This document shows, one piece after another, positions 9,002-17,255 of a DNA stretch of 52,063 nt. Origin of the DNA: Bacillota bacterium (GTDB taxonomy: Bacteria > Bacillota > UBA4882 > UBA8346); contig JAEWZY010000014.1 of NCBI GenBank assembly GCA_023394955.1, positions 1 through 52,063 on the forward strand. Reading direction: 5' to 3'. The notes under the pieces were generated by a model. It had not been told where the DNA came from and ran no database searches. It worked only from the letters and a program-made list of their open reading frames with translations. Every line of letters starts with the position of its first letter. The first letter of the stretch is position 1. A program made the position numbers and the translations under genes.

Positions 9002-9469
9002 TTACGGGTGATGGTTTTTTTTAATGGTTTTCTTGAAAAATTCGGCCAGGTCTTGGGCAACTACATTTAAACCCGGAACTTTATCCCGATGCTGTTTGAT
9101 TGCGGCGTAAACCTCCAAAGCTCCGTTAAGGGTGTCGCTATTAATGGCCGTCAAAGTCTTTTCCAAACCTTCATTTAACTCTTGGACCTGGTTGGCGATG
9201 AGGGTTAGATCCTGGGATAGTTGGTAGTCTTTAAAAAATTCATCTTTGCTCGAGATAGCGGGTATGATCTCCGGATGGTCGTTGACGGTTTTGTAGGCTT
9301 TTTCGATAAAGGGGGCATAGCCATTGGCGACCTTGAAGATGCTTTTGACTTCATCTGGTTGAAGTGAGAGCAGGAATTCTAAATCGTCTTTGATTTCGGC
9401 CAGTTTTTGCAGAATTTCTATTTTTTTCTCCAACGGTAAGACGACGGAAACTAGATGTTGATATGGCAT
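9002..9469 (-). CDS. Hypothetical protein, helical, 155 residues
   Basis: A mostly helical soluble protein without signal peptide or membrane segment; I do not recognise a named domain. It contains leucine-rich amphipathic stretches (EKKIEILQKLAEIKDDLEFLL near the N-terminus). The start is firm: an AAAGGAGGGA ribosome binding site precedes the ATG on the minus strand. An inverted repeat GGTTTTG/CAAAACC (9523-9529 and 9541-9547) lies upstream and could be an operator. The gene is convergent with hydE and divergent from the MATE gene. Confidence 0.7.
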   Translation of the reverse strand: MPYQHLVSVVLPLEKKIEILQKLAEIKDDLEFLLSLQPDEVKSIFKVANGYAPFIEKAYKTVNDHPEIIPAISSKDEFFKDYQLSQDLTLIANQVQELNEGLEKTLTAINSDTLNGALEVYAAIKQHRDKVPGLNVVAQDLAEFFKKTIKKNHHP

Positions 9470-9756
9470 GTTTATTCCCTCCTTTAGATTTGATTTGTGT
9501 CTGTTTTACTCCTGGGAAATAGGGTTTTGGCTGCAGTTATCAAAACCAAATCCTTAACTCCCGAACAATATGACCGTTATTGTTTCGGCGGAGTAAAGAT
9601 GACTTAGATATTTGGAATAATTCGGTAAATCCCCATAAATATCCTTCTATTAAAAACAATTTCATGTAATTTTTTGGTTATTATTTTGGAGTGTAGGTAT
9701 AAGATACGTATGCAATTAATAATTGCACCCTTCAAATCTTTCTTGTTTTTCCCTTG

Positions 9757-9796
9757 AAAAAAAGTTAGAATTCATAAAAGAGGATTCTAACTTTTT
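9757..9796. terminator. Strong hairpin with A/T flanks
   Basis: A perfect stem pairs ..AAAAAGTTAGAAT (to 9771) with ATTCTAACTTTTT (9784-9796) around a 12-base loop. The run of A on one side and T on the other makes it a possible terminator on either strand. It lies between two divergent genes, so what it would terminate is not obvious; it may insulate the MATE promoter or end an unannotated short transcript. Confidence 0.55.
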
Positions 9797-9871
9797 CATT
9801 TAGATCCTTGAGGGGTATAATATAACTATGTTTCAATTTATATAATGACTATAAATAGACGGGGGTTCTTC

Positions 9872-11248
9872 ATGGAACATACCAAACAACTGGGCGAGGC
9901 CCGAATCTCAAAATTGTTGCTCAAATTTTCAATCCCCGCCATCACTGGGATGGTTGTCAATGCTTTATATAATGTTGTGGACAGGATCTTTATCGGTCAG
10001 GGAGTAGGCAGGATGGGGATCGCCGGGCTGACCATAGCTTTTCCGTTAATGACGGTGATGATGGCTTTAGCGATGTTAATCGGTTTGGGCGCAACCGCGC
10101 TGATCTCCATTCGCCTTGGGGAACAACGTAAAGCAGAGGCAGAGTTAATCCTCGGCAATGCTATGGTTTGCTTGATCGGGATCGCCTTAACCGTCACCAC
10201 TTTGGGATTGATCTTTCTCGACCCTTTGCTACGATTGTTTGGGGCCAGCACGGAGGTGCTGCCTTTTGCCCGCGATTATATGCGGATTATTTTGTTTGGA
10301 GAAATCTTTATGTCGATTGGATTTGGAATGAACCATTTCATCCGGGCGGAGGGAAATCCGAAGATCGCTATGTTAACGATGTTATTGGGAGCGATTGCGA
10401 ATACTATTTTGGATCCGATCTTCATATTTGTTTTCGACTGGGGGATAAAAGGGGCTGCATGGGCTACAATTATCTCCCAAGCCGCGGCGGCTGTATGGGT
10501 ACTCTCTTATTTTCTCCGTGAAAAAAGCTATCTAAAAATTCATATTAATAATTTGAAGCTGAAGTTGGCTGTGGTACGGGAGATTACGGCTATCGGTTCC
10601 GCACCCTTTATGATGCAAATGGCCGCTAGTGTAATCGGGATAATTTTAAATAACAGCCTGGTGCGCTATGGTGGTGATCTGGCGATTTCCGCCATGGGTA
10701 TTGTCAACAGTATCGCCATGTTTTTTCTGATGCCGCTGTTTGGGATCAATCAGGGAGCACAGCCGATTATTGGTTATAACTATGGAGCTGAAAAGTTTGA
10801 CCGGGTTAAAAAGACTTTGAAGTTAGCGATCGCCGCCGCAACCTTGGTGGTGCTGTTTGGTTTTACAATAACGCGCTTATTTCCGGAAAGATTAGTCAAC
10901 CTTTTTAGCAAGCAAGATCCGGAATTAATCTCACTTTCATCAAGGGCGATACAGATCTATTTAATGATGCTTCCGATCATCGGTTTTCAAATTGTCGGCG
11001 CCAATTACTTTCAGGCAATTGGCAAACCGAGACAAGCGATGACCTTGAGCCTTTCAAGACAGGTTTTGCTTCTGATCCCGGCATTGTTGATTTTACCCCG
11101 GTTTTTCGGATTGGACGGAGTTTTCTGCGCCGGACCGGTGGCGGATTTCGGGTCTTCGGTGATCACCGGGATCTGTCTGTACCTTGAATTAAAGCATTTG
11201 GAGCGGAGACACAGAGAGAACCTGGTGGAACCGGAGCTGGTAGGATGA
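9872..11248 (+). CDS. MATE family multidrug / Na+-driven exporter
   Basis: A 458-residue membrane protein with about 12 transmembrane helices and the look of the MepA-like branch of MATE exporters (N-terminal LLLKFSIPAITGMVVNALYN and DRIFIG; later GINQGAQPIIGYNYGA). MATE proteins export cationic drugs or metabolites using H+ or Na+. ATG 9872 follows ACGGGGG; an in-frame ATG at 9845 lacks a ribosome binding site. A TATAAT hexamer lies just upstream at about 9818. It stands alone. Confidence 0.92.
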   Translation: MEHTKQLGEARISKLLLKFSIPAITGMVVNALYNVVDRIFIGQGVGRMGIAGLTIAFPLMTVMMALAMLIGLGATALISIRLGEQRKAEAELILGNAMVCLIGIALTVTTLGLIFLDPLLRLFGASTEVLPFARDYMRIILFGEIFMSIGFGMNHFIRAEGNPKIAMLTMLLGAIANTILDPIFIFVFDWGIKGAAWATIISQAAAAVWVLSYFLREKSYLKIHINNLKLKLAVVREITAIGSAPFMMQMAASVIGIILNNSLVRYGGDLAISAMGIVNSIAMFFLMPLFGINQGAQPIIGYNYGAEKFDRVKKTLKLAIAAATLVVLFGFTITRLFPERLVNLFSKQDPELISLSSRAIQIYLMMLPIIGFQIVGANYFQAIGKPRQAMTLSLSRQVLLLIPALLILPRFFGLDGVFCAGPVADFGSSVITGICLYLELKHLERRHRENLVEPELVG

Positions 11249-11290
11249 GGTAATACCAGTTCACAGCTGAGGGTTGGTTCTGAATGCTAG

Positions 11291-11375
11291 TTCCCAGTTA
11301 AGAACTTATTAGTGGATTGATATAGCCTGAATCCATGAACGAAGCCTCAGAGCATCACCTTGATTAAAGAACTGG
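11291..11375 (+). promoter_or_regulatory. Long-range inverted repeat in the U32 peptidase leader
   Basis: GTTCCCAGTT (about 11291-11300) is complementary to AACTGGGAAC (about 11366-11375), 10 perfect pairs closing a loop of about 65 bases. Just after it CGAGTCC...GGA..ACTCG can form a second hairpin. The region precedes the U32 gene and may be a structured leader; I could not match it to a T-box or a known riboswitch. Confidence 0.35.
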
Positions 11376-11456
11376 GAACGAGTCCCTAAAGGATCACTCG
11401 TAAGTAACTGTAAACGAGATTCGAAAGTACTAATTGTAAAAATGTTGGAGGCCTCC

Positions 11457-12677
11457 ATGTCTCGTCCCGAACTATTAATTCCCGCTGGAAATTTGGAAAA
11501 GTTAAGAACCGCTGTCCTTTACGGCGCCGATGCGGTTTACGTCGGAGTGGAAGGCTTAAGTTTACGTGCCAAACAAGCTGAGTTTAGTCTGGAAGATCTT
11601 GCTGAGGGGGCGGGAGAAGCCCATCGTCAGGGAGTCAAGGTTTATGCGGCGCTAAATGTTTTTGCCCGAAACCGGGATTTGGATAAAGTAACCCAAATAT
11701 TAAACGGCCTGGTTGACTTAGAAATTGATGGTGTAATCATTAGCGACCCCGGAGTATTAGAAACTGTCAAACGAATTCAACCCGGACTTCCGATCCATCT
11801 TAGCACTCAAGCCAATACCACTAATAGGGCTGCGGTTAAGTTCTGGAAAACTCAAGGAGTCGAAAGGATTGTATTGGCGCGGGAACTGACTTTGGCTGAG
11901 ATCCGAGAGATCGCCAGCGATGTCCCGGAGATTGAGTTGGAATTATTCATCCATGGCGCGATGTGCATGGCCTACTCAGGCCGGTGTTACCTTTCGGCGT
12001 ATCGGAACCGACGCAGTTCCAATCAGGGGGATTGTACTCAACCATGCCGTTGGGAGTATCGGTTAGTGGAGTCAACCCGGCCCGGGTCGCCCCTGATAAT
12101 GGAAGAAGATGAGCATTATAGTTACTTGTTGAGTTCAAAAGATTTATGTATGATCCAGTATTTACCCGAGGTATTAAATTCGGGAGTCAGCAGCTTGAAA
12201 ATTGAAGGACGGATGAAATCGGCCTATTATGTAGCGGCGGTCACCCGGACTTACCGTTGGGCCCTTGATTCTTACTTGAAAAACCCGGACGAGTATCGAT
12301 GCGCTCCCGAATGGCTGGCAGAATTAAAGAAAGTATCCTACCGGGGCTATACCACCGGTTTTTACTTTGAAAATGAAAGAATTAATGAGGTCAACCCCGA
12401 TGTTAAATATATTCAAACCCACGATCTAGTGGGAACAGTTATTGGTTATGACCCGGTTGAAAAAAAGGCCTTGGTAGGGGTTCGTAACCGGCTTTCAATC
12501 AATGACCAAGTTGAAATGTTACTACCTAATGATACATTTACTCTTGATATGAAACAGATGGCCGACTCTAAAGGCTTTCCAATCCGTGAAGCCCATAATG
12601 GATATCGGGTTTATCTCCCGTGTGAATCTGATGTTCCCAAGGGCGCGGTGCTAAGAAGGGAAAATATTAAAGAATAA
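11457..12677 (+). CDS. Peptidase U32 family protein (YhbU/YrrO/RlhA type)
   Basis: A 406-residue U32 protein. The family signature is complete: ELFIHGAMCMAYSGRCYLS, followed by the Cys-rich NQGDCTQPCRWEY segment that supplies further conserved cysteines. Some U32 members are collagenase-like peptidases, but several well-studied ones (RlhA, TrhP, UbiU/V) take part in tRNA/rRNA hydroxylation or oxygen-independent quinone hydroxylation with an Fe-S cluster, so the peptidase label should be read loosely. TTGGAGG lies just upstream of ATG 11457; an in-frame ATG at 11442 precedes that site and is rejected. Confidence 0.92.
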   Translation: MSRPELLIPAGNLEKLRTAVLYGADAVYVGVEGLSLRAKQAEFSLEDLAEGAGEAHRQGVKVYAALNVFARNRDLDKVTQILNGLVDLEIDGVIISDPGVLETVKRIQPGLPIHLSTQANTTNRAAVKFWKTQGVERIVLARELTLAEIREIASDVPEIELELFIHGAMCMAYSGRCYLSAYRNRRSSNQGDCTQPCRWEYRLVESTRPGSPLIMEEDEHYSYLLSSKDLCMIQYLPEVLNSGVSSLKIEGRMKSAYYVAAVTRTYRWALDSYLKNPDEYRCAPEWLAELKKVSYRGYTTGFYFENERINEVNPDVKYIQTHDLVGTVIGYDPVEKKALVGVRNRLSINDQVEMLLPNDTFTLDMKQMADSKGFPIREAHNGYRVYLPCESDVPKGAVLRRENIKE

Positions 12678-12794
12678 AACTTAAAATCAACCGATATTAG
12701 GCGATATTTCAAGCAACCGATCGTAATTTCAAATTCTATTACAAAAACTCTTATAATCAGTTTATTACAATTATGAAAAACTGAAAAATCCAGT

Positions 12795-12823
12795 TTGACA
12801 GTTATATCGGTCTAAACTATAAT
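12795..12823 (+). promoter_or_regulatory. Consensus sigma-A promoter for the kamA-like operon
   Basis: TTGACA (12795-12800) and TATAAT (12818-12823) match the vegetative consensus exactly with 17-base spacing, the best promoter in the window. A small hairpin AAACTG/CAGTTT overlaps the -35 box and might be a repressor site. Confidence 0.8.
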
Positions 12824-12876
12824 GATTACACAATAATAAATAAGCATTATCTGCTAAAGAAGAAGGTTTGAGTAAA

Positions 12877-14079
12877 ATGGAACAAAATTGTGAAAGCGCT
12901 TCCGACGAAGTTGGACTTAAGCCCCTCCCCAAGTTAGCAGTACCCATCAGCGAACAAGCTGATTTTTTTCGTAAGCGATATTTCCCCGACGCTACGAAAG
13001 CCCATTGGAACGATTGGCATTGGCAACTTAAAAACTCGATCGATTCCTTTGAACGTCTCGGTGAGCTCATCAAGCTTAGCGAAGATGAACTTTCCGTTCA
13101 GAATTACCGGAAAATTTCACCTCCTCTGAAAATCACACCCTATTACGCGGGTCTCCTTGATCCCGATACGCCGTTACAACCGATTCGACGGTCGATAGTT
13201 CCAGTTAAAGATGAATATATTTATTCTCCTTGCGAAGCCGAAGACCCGTTGGGAGAAGAACATGACAGACCCGTCCGGGCGATAGTGCACCGCTATCCCG
13301 ATCGGGTATTATTTTTGGTTTCAAATTGGTGCTCGGTAAGCTGCCGTTATTGCACCCGTTCCCGGGTGATCGGGGATAACCGCCGTTACAGACTGGACCT
13401 CGCCGTCTGGGAAGAAGCCTTGGCTTATATTGAGTCCAACCCTAACATCAGGGATGTGGTAATTTCCGGCGGAGATCCGCTGACCCTTCCCAATCTAAAA
13501 TTGGATTGGTTGTTATCAAGATTACACCGGATCCCGCATTTGGAAATGTTACGCATCGGCACAAAAATGCCGGTGGTGCTGCCCCAACGGATCACCCCCA
13601 GTTTGTTACGGATTTTAAAACGGTATCATCCGTTATATATGAGTATTCATTTTACCCATCCCGATGAGCTGACTCCGGAAGTCAGTTACGTATGTAACGC
13701 GTTAGCCGACGCCGGGATTCCCCTTGGGAGCCAGACTGTGTTATTAAAGGGCATCAATGATGATATAGAAACAATGCGCCGTTTGATGCAAGGTTTATTG
13801 AAGATTCGCGTACGGCCTTATTATTTGTATCAGTGCGATCAGATTTTAGGTTCCTCCCATTTCCGGACTCCGGTGGCCAAAGGTCTGGAAATCATTGAAG
13901 GGCTGCGTGGTTTTACCAGTGGGTATGCAGTTCCTACTTTTGTAATCGATGCTCCCGGCGGAGGTGGAAAAGTGCCTTTGATTCCCGATTATTATCAGGG
14001 CCGCGATCAACAAGGAATAGTCTTAAAGAATTTTCAAGGATTGACATACCATTATGCTGAGCTTAAGGAGAGTTGTTAA
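12877..14079 (+). CDS. kamA: Lysine 2,3-aminomutase-family radical SAM enzyme
   Basis: A 400-residue radical SAM, PLP-dependent aminomutase. The cluster motif CX3CX2C is at Cys152/Cys156/Cys159 (CSVSCRYC). The PLP lysine is Lys365 in APGGGGK. Asp321 (QCDQ) and Asp358 (VIDAPGG) match the two aspartates that hold the substrate amino group in clostridial lysine 2,3-aminomutase (Asp293 and Asp330 there, with Lys337); all three sit at the same offset of 28, which supports L-lysine to beta-lysine chemistry rather than glutamate or EF-P substrates. ATG 12877 is preferred over TTG 12868, which abuts the GAAGG site. It overlaps the next gene by one base (TAATG), so the two are translationally coupled. 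Confidence 0.9.
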   Translation: MEQNCESASDEVGLKPLPKLAVPISEQADFFRKRYFPDATKAHWNDWHWQLKNSIDSFERLGELIKLSEDELSVQNYRKISPPLKITPYYAGLLDPDTPLQPIRRSIVPVKDEYIYSPCEAEDPLGEEHDRPVRAIVHRYPDRVLFLVSNWCSVSCRYCTRSRVIGDNRRYRLDLAVWEEALAYIESNPNIRDVVISGGDPLTLPNLKLDWLLSRLHRIPHLEMLRIGTKMPVVLPQRITPSLLRILKRYHPLYMSIHFTHPDELTPEVSYVCNALADAGIPLGSQTVLLKGINDDIETMRRLMQGLLKIRVRPYYLYQCDQILGSSHFRTPVAKGLEIIEGLRGFTSGYAVPTFVIDAPGGGGKVPLIPDYYQGRDQQGIVLKNFQGLTYHYAELKESC

Positions 14080-15083
14080 TGAAGATCGGCATCACCTATG
14101 ATCTCCGCGACGAATATCTGGCTCAAGGTTTTGGCGAGGAAGAAACCGCCGAATTTGATAAAGTTGAGACCATCGAAGGGATTGAGAGCGCGCTTCAAGC
14201 TTTGAATCATAATACCGAAAGAATCGGAAATGTCAAAAGCCTGATCAGCAAGTTGGCAGCCGGAGAACGCTGGGACCTGGTATTTAATATTGCCGAGGGG
14301 ATGTACGGATTCGGCAGGGAAGCCCAGATCCCGGCGGTGCTGGACGCTTACCGGATCCCTTATACTTTTTCCGACCCCTTGATTTTAACCCTTACTTTGC
14401 ATAAAGGGATGACCAAAAGGGTTATTAGAGATTTGCAGATCCCGACTCCTGATTTTTATGTTGTCGAGGATGAGAATCATATTAAAGAAGTGAGCTTACC
14501 CCTGCCTCTGTTCGCCAAACCGGTGGCTGAAGGGACTAGTAAAGGAATTACCGAAACCTCAAAGATAACAGATTATCGGGATTTGAAATCAATCTGCCTT
14601 CAACTGCTCCGAACTTTTCGCCAACCGGTTCTGGTCGAAGGATATCTACCGGGTCGCGAATTTACAGTAGGAATCATCGGTACCGGGAATGAAGCAGCTG
14701 TGATTGGCGTTATGGAAGTGCTCCTAAAGGAAAATGCCGAAGCGGGAGTTTATTCTTATCACAATAAGGAAAACTATCAGAAGTTAGTCGAGTATCGGTT
14801 GGTTTCCGGCGATATTGTCCAAAGTTGCACTGAAGTCGCTTTAAAAGCTTGGCGAGGATTGGGTTGCCGTGACGCCGGACGGGTTGATTTAAAGCTGGAT
14901 AACGCTGGAGTTCCGAATTTCATTGAAGTCAATCCGCTGGCCGGTCTGAATCCCAACAACTCCGATTTACCGATTCTATCCGGTTTGGCCGGTATCAGCT
15001 ATCAAAAATTGATCGGAATGATTTTAGATACAACGCTAAAACGGCGCCGGGAGGAGTTTACTCAGCAAGTAAAACTACGCTAA
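14079..15083 (+). CDS. Ddl-like ATP-grasp ligase
   Basis: A 334-residue ATP-grasp protein related to D-alanine--D-alanine ligase. The ATP-grasp core is visible: LFAKPVAEGTSKGI, VEGYLPGREFTVGI, and the Mg-binding GRVDLKLD...FIEVNPLAGL segment. However the end of the active site reads NPLAGLNPNNSDLP instead of the canonical Ddl NTxPGMT, so D-Ala-D-Ala synthesis is doubtful. Its ATG overlaps the stop of the aminomutase gene and an AAGGAG site lies inside that gene, so the two products are made together; ligation of beta-lysine or a related amino acid to another molecule is an inference from this coupling. Confidence 0.82.
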   Translation: MKIGITYDLRDEYLAQGFGEEETAEFDKVETIEGIESALQALNHNTERIGNVKSLISKLAAGERWDLVFNIAEGMYGFGREAQIPAVLDAYRIPYTFSDPLILTLTLHKGMTKRVIRDLQIPTPDFYVVEDENHIKEVSLPLPLFAKPVAEGTSKGITETSKITDYRDLKSICLQLLRTFRQPVLVEGYLPGREFTVGIIGTGNEAAVIGVMEVLLKENAEAGVYSYHNKENYQKLVEYRLVSGDIVQSCTEVALKAWRGLGCRDAGRVDLKLDNAGVPNFIEVNPLAGLNPNNSDLPILSGLAGISYQKLIGMILDTTLKRRREEFTQQVKLR

Positions 15084-15129
15084 GTTTTTGCTCTTTATTT
15101 TAATGAATTTCTACGATATTTTGTTTTTG

Positions 15130-15160
15130 AAAGTGATTATCTTCAGATAGTCACTTTTTT
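15130..15160 (+). terminator. Rho-independent terminator after the kamA-like operon
   Basis: AAAGTGATTATCT (15130-15142) pairs with AGATAGTCACTTT with one G-T pair and a two-base loop, followed by a T-run. It closes the aminomutase/ligase operon. Confidence 0.85.
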
Positions 15161-15185
15161 GGTTGGAAAGAACCCCGATTAAAGT

Positions 15186-15233
15186 TTGGTTAAGATAGAA
15201 AAATGGAGTATAATATTTCACAATTGAAATATT
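15186..15233 (+). promoter_or_regulatory. MarR promoter with overlapping operator
   Basis: TTGGTT (15186-15191) and TATAAT (15209-15214), spaced by 17 bases, form the promoter. A perfect inverted repeat AATATTTCA-caat-TGAAATATT (15212-15233) overlaps the -10 box and the likely start site, 20 bases before the MarR ATG. This is the usual geometry for MarR self-repression. Confidence 0.75.
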
Positions 15234-15253
15234 TATGGTGAAAGAGGAGAGCT

Positions 15254-15718
15254 ATGGAAGATAAACGTGTTTTATTACATAGATCCCTAATTCGGGTTCA
15301 AGGAAAGCTGCATCGTTTATCCAAAGCCCATTTGGAGCAGTTTCATCTTTCCGGCTCGGAATATGGAATTATCAGGAATTTGGAAGGCGCCGCCTTGACC
15401 TTAAGTGAATTGAGTCAGCGGATATTAAGGGTTAACAGTAATACCACCGCGATGATCGATCACCTTGAGGCAAAGGGTTTGGTAAAACGAGAACCGGATC
15501 AGAATGATCGCCGAGTTATTAGGGTCAAATTGACTGAGACGGGAACCAAGTTAAGTGAAAAAGTTGTTCCAAAACAAAATATGTTTATCAGGGAGTTGTT
15601 GGGGCCGCTTACTGATTTTGAAACCACAGCCTTAACCGCTTTATTGGAGAAAGTTGAGAAAATATGCGATAGTTATAGTCAAAAGTCAAATGTCAAAAGT
15701 GTAAAAGTTGAATTTTAA
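15254..15718 (+). CDS. MarR family transcriptional regulator
   Basis: A 154-residue winged-helix regulator with the MarR layout: recognition-helix region LSELSQRILRVNSNTTAMIDHLEAKG and wing residues DQNDRRVIRVKLT. AGAGGAG precedes the ATG. The overlapping palindrome in its promoter points to autoregulation, and the efflux genes immediately downstream are its likely target. The last residues (SQKSNVKSVKVEF) are encoded by a 7-bp repeat tract that runs through the stop region, so the natural C-terminus has probably been replaced or extended by repeat DNA; the DNA-binding domain is not affected. Confidence 0.93.
   Translation: MEDKRVLLHRSLIRVQGKLHRLSKAHLEQFHLSGSEYGIIRNLEGAALTLSELSQRILRVNSNTTAMIDHLEAKGLVKREPDQNDRRVIRVKLTETGTKLSEKVVPKQNMFIRELLGPLTDFETTALTALLEKVEKICDSYSQKSNVKSVKVEF
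15677..15711 (+). repeat. Heptanucleotide repeat inside the marR 3' end
   Basis: Five successive 7-mers, AGTCAAA AGTCAAA TGTCAAA AGTGTAA AAGTTGA, lie in the final codons of the MarR gene. They belong to the same kind of degenerate 7-bp tract seen at other gene ends in this window. Confidence 0.7.
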
Positions 15719-16019
15719 CCGTTATTCTGTAGGCACAAGTCTATGGAAGTCCCATTGCCTATTGTCTTCCTTTTCCTATGTTCCAGTAAAGCTAGGGAGG
15801 GAACCACTTTTGATTTTAGATTATAGGTCTCTATATCAAAAAAACTTCTTGCTATTTCAGCCTTCGGACTTTATTCCTTGAACCTTAGACTTTGGACGTT
15901 TGACCTAAAACTGTTGGACTTGAATTTTATAGTTTATCCAGAAATTTTCGGCAGGATTATATGAACTTTTAATAAAAAAATACGTTAATCTGTAAAAGGA
16001 TTCCTCAGGGGGTAGATCT
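15719..16019. repeat. Spacer with a second heptad tract
   Basis: About 300 bases without a gene. From 15863 to about 15920 the sequence has a 7-base period with consensus YTTNGAC (TTCGGAC, TTTATTC, CTTGAAC, CTTAGAC, TTTGGAC, GTTTGAC, CTAAAAC). This is the reverse-strand counterpart of the AGTCAAA-type tract at the end of marR. I see no confident promoter for the downstream efflux genes here, though they may have one between 15940 and 16010. Confidence 0.6.
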
Positions 16020-17210
16020 ATGAAGAAAAAGATCCTAATTGGGCTGATTATTATTTTTTTGGGATTTACCGGCTATAAAGTCAAGGTGAAACTGGAAGGA
16101 AATCGGGCTCAGGAAAGCTTGGCGCTACAAAACGGTCCTAATATTTCGGTTCCTTTGGTCAAGACTTTGGAAGTTACTTTGGAACCGATCAGGGAAACCT
16201 TAGAACTGGTTGGAAGCATCAAAACGGAAACCGAGGTTGCCATCCAGCCCCGGATCAGCGGAAGATTAGTCTCATTAATGGTTGAAGAAGGACATGAAGT
16301 TAAAAAAGGCGATCTGATCGGGATCATCGATGATGAGGCCATTCTTTTACAAATGCAACAGACCGAAGCTAATATTATTGGTATTAAAGCCAATCTGAAT
16401 CAGGCTGAGATTAACGCGGCAAGGTTGAAAGCCCAAAAGGAACGTTACCGTGAATTGTTGGAGAAACGATACATATCCCAATGGGATTATGATCAGGCTG
16501 AAAATTCCCATACTGGGGCGGAAGCTACCTTAGATAATGTCAAAGCTCAGCTTGAAGTGGCCGAGAAAAATTATCAACTTCAAAAAATTCAGCTGGATCA
16601 GGCGCGAATATATGCCCCTGAAGAGGGTTACGTTCTTCAAAAATTGGTAACACCGGGAGTGAATCTAACCTCTGGAACGACAATAGTGACTGTAGCCCCC
16701 CTATCACCGGTGAAACTCACTTTTAATATTGATCAAAAAGACGCCGCCAAAGTCCGGAAAGGAATGCCGGTCGATTTTGTTAGCGACGCTATGCCGGGGC
16801 GGGTATTTTCAGGCCGGATCAGCCAAGTGGCGCCCGTTTATGACCCCAATACCAGGACCCTTGCCTTGACGGTCAGCATTCCCAATGACGATCATAGTTT
16901 GATGCCGGGAATGTTTGGGATTGTCACTATTACAATCGGGGGCAAAGATTTTGCATTAGTGGCGCCCCAGGAAGCGGTCCTGGTCCAAAGTGGCCAAACC
17001 GGAGTTTTTGTAGTGGGACCGGAGAATGAGGTCCGGTTTCAACCGGTTAAGACCGGATTGGCTGCCGAAGGCCGGATGGAAATAATTTCGGGACTTAAAA
17101 CCGGGGATCTGATTGTGGTTGTCGGCCAAAACCGTTTGCGCGACGGACAAAAGGTTGAGGTATTCGGGGACGGCGGAAACCGAAACCGGGCAAATAACGG
17201 TCAGGAATAG
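16020..17210 (+). CDS. RND efflux periplasmic adaptor (membrane fusion protein, HlyD/AcrA type)
   Basis: A 396-residue adaptor that bridges an inner-membrane RND pump and an outer-membrane channel. It starts with a membrane anchor (IGLIIIFLGFTGYKV), followed by the first half of the lipoyl domain (VAIQPRISGRLVSLMVEEGHEVKKGDLIG), a helical hairpin of about 90 residues, the second lipoyl half (IYAPEEGYVLQKLVTPG), beta-barrel (GRISQVAPVYDPNTRTL) and membrane-proximal domains. AGGGGG precedes the ATG. The RND-TolC gene follows after 45 bases, so they form one operon likely controlled by the upstream MarR. Confidence 0.95.
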   Translation: MKKKILIGLIIIFLGFTGYKVKVKLEGNRAQESLALQNGPNISVPLVKTLEVTLEPIRETLELVGSIKTETEVAIQPRISGRLVSLMVEEGHEVKKGDLIGIIDDEAILLQMQQTEANIIGIKANLNQAEINAARLKAQKERYRELLEKRYISQWDYDQAENSHTGAEATLDNVKAQLEVAEKNYQLQKIQLDQARIYAPEEGYVLQKLVTPGVNLTSGTTIVTVAPLSPVKLTFNIDQKDAAKVRKGMPVDFVSDAMPGRVFSGRISQVAPVYDPNTRTLALTVSIPNDDHSLMPGMFGIVTITIGGKDFALVAPQEAVLVQSGQTGVFVVGPENEVRFQPVKTGLAAEGRMEIISGLKTGDLIVVVGQNRLRDGQKVEVFGDGGNRNRANNGQE

Positions 17211-17255
17211 AAGGCAAACCCTGCCAAAACATTTGAAGAGAGCAGGTGACAGCGG

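Noticed and set aside
14079..15083. Standard D-alanine--D-alanine ligase for cell-wall synthesis
   Set aside because: The active-site end differs from canonical Ddl and the gene is coupled to a lysine aminomutase, so the cell-wall assignment is not supported.
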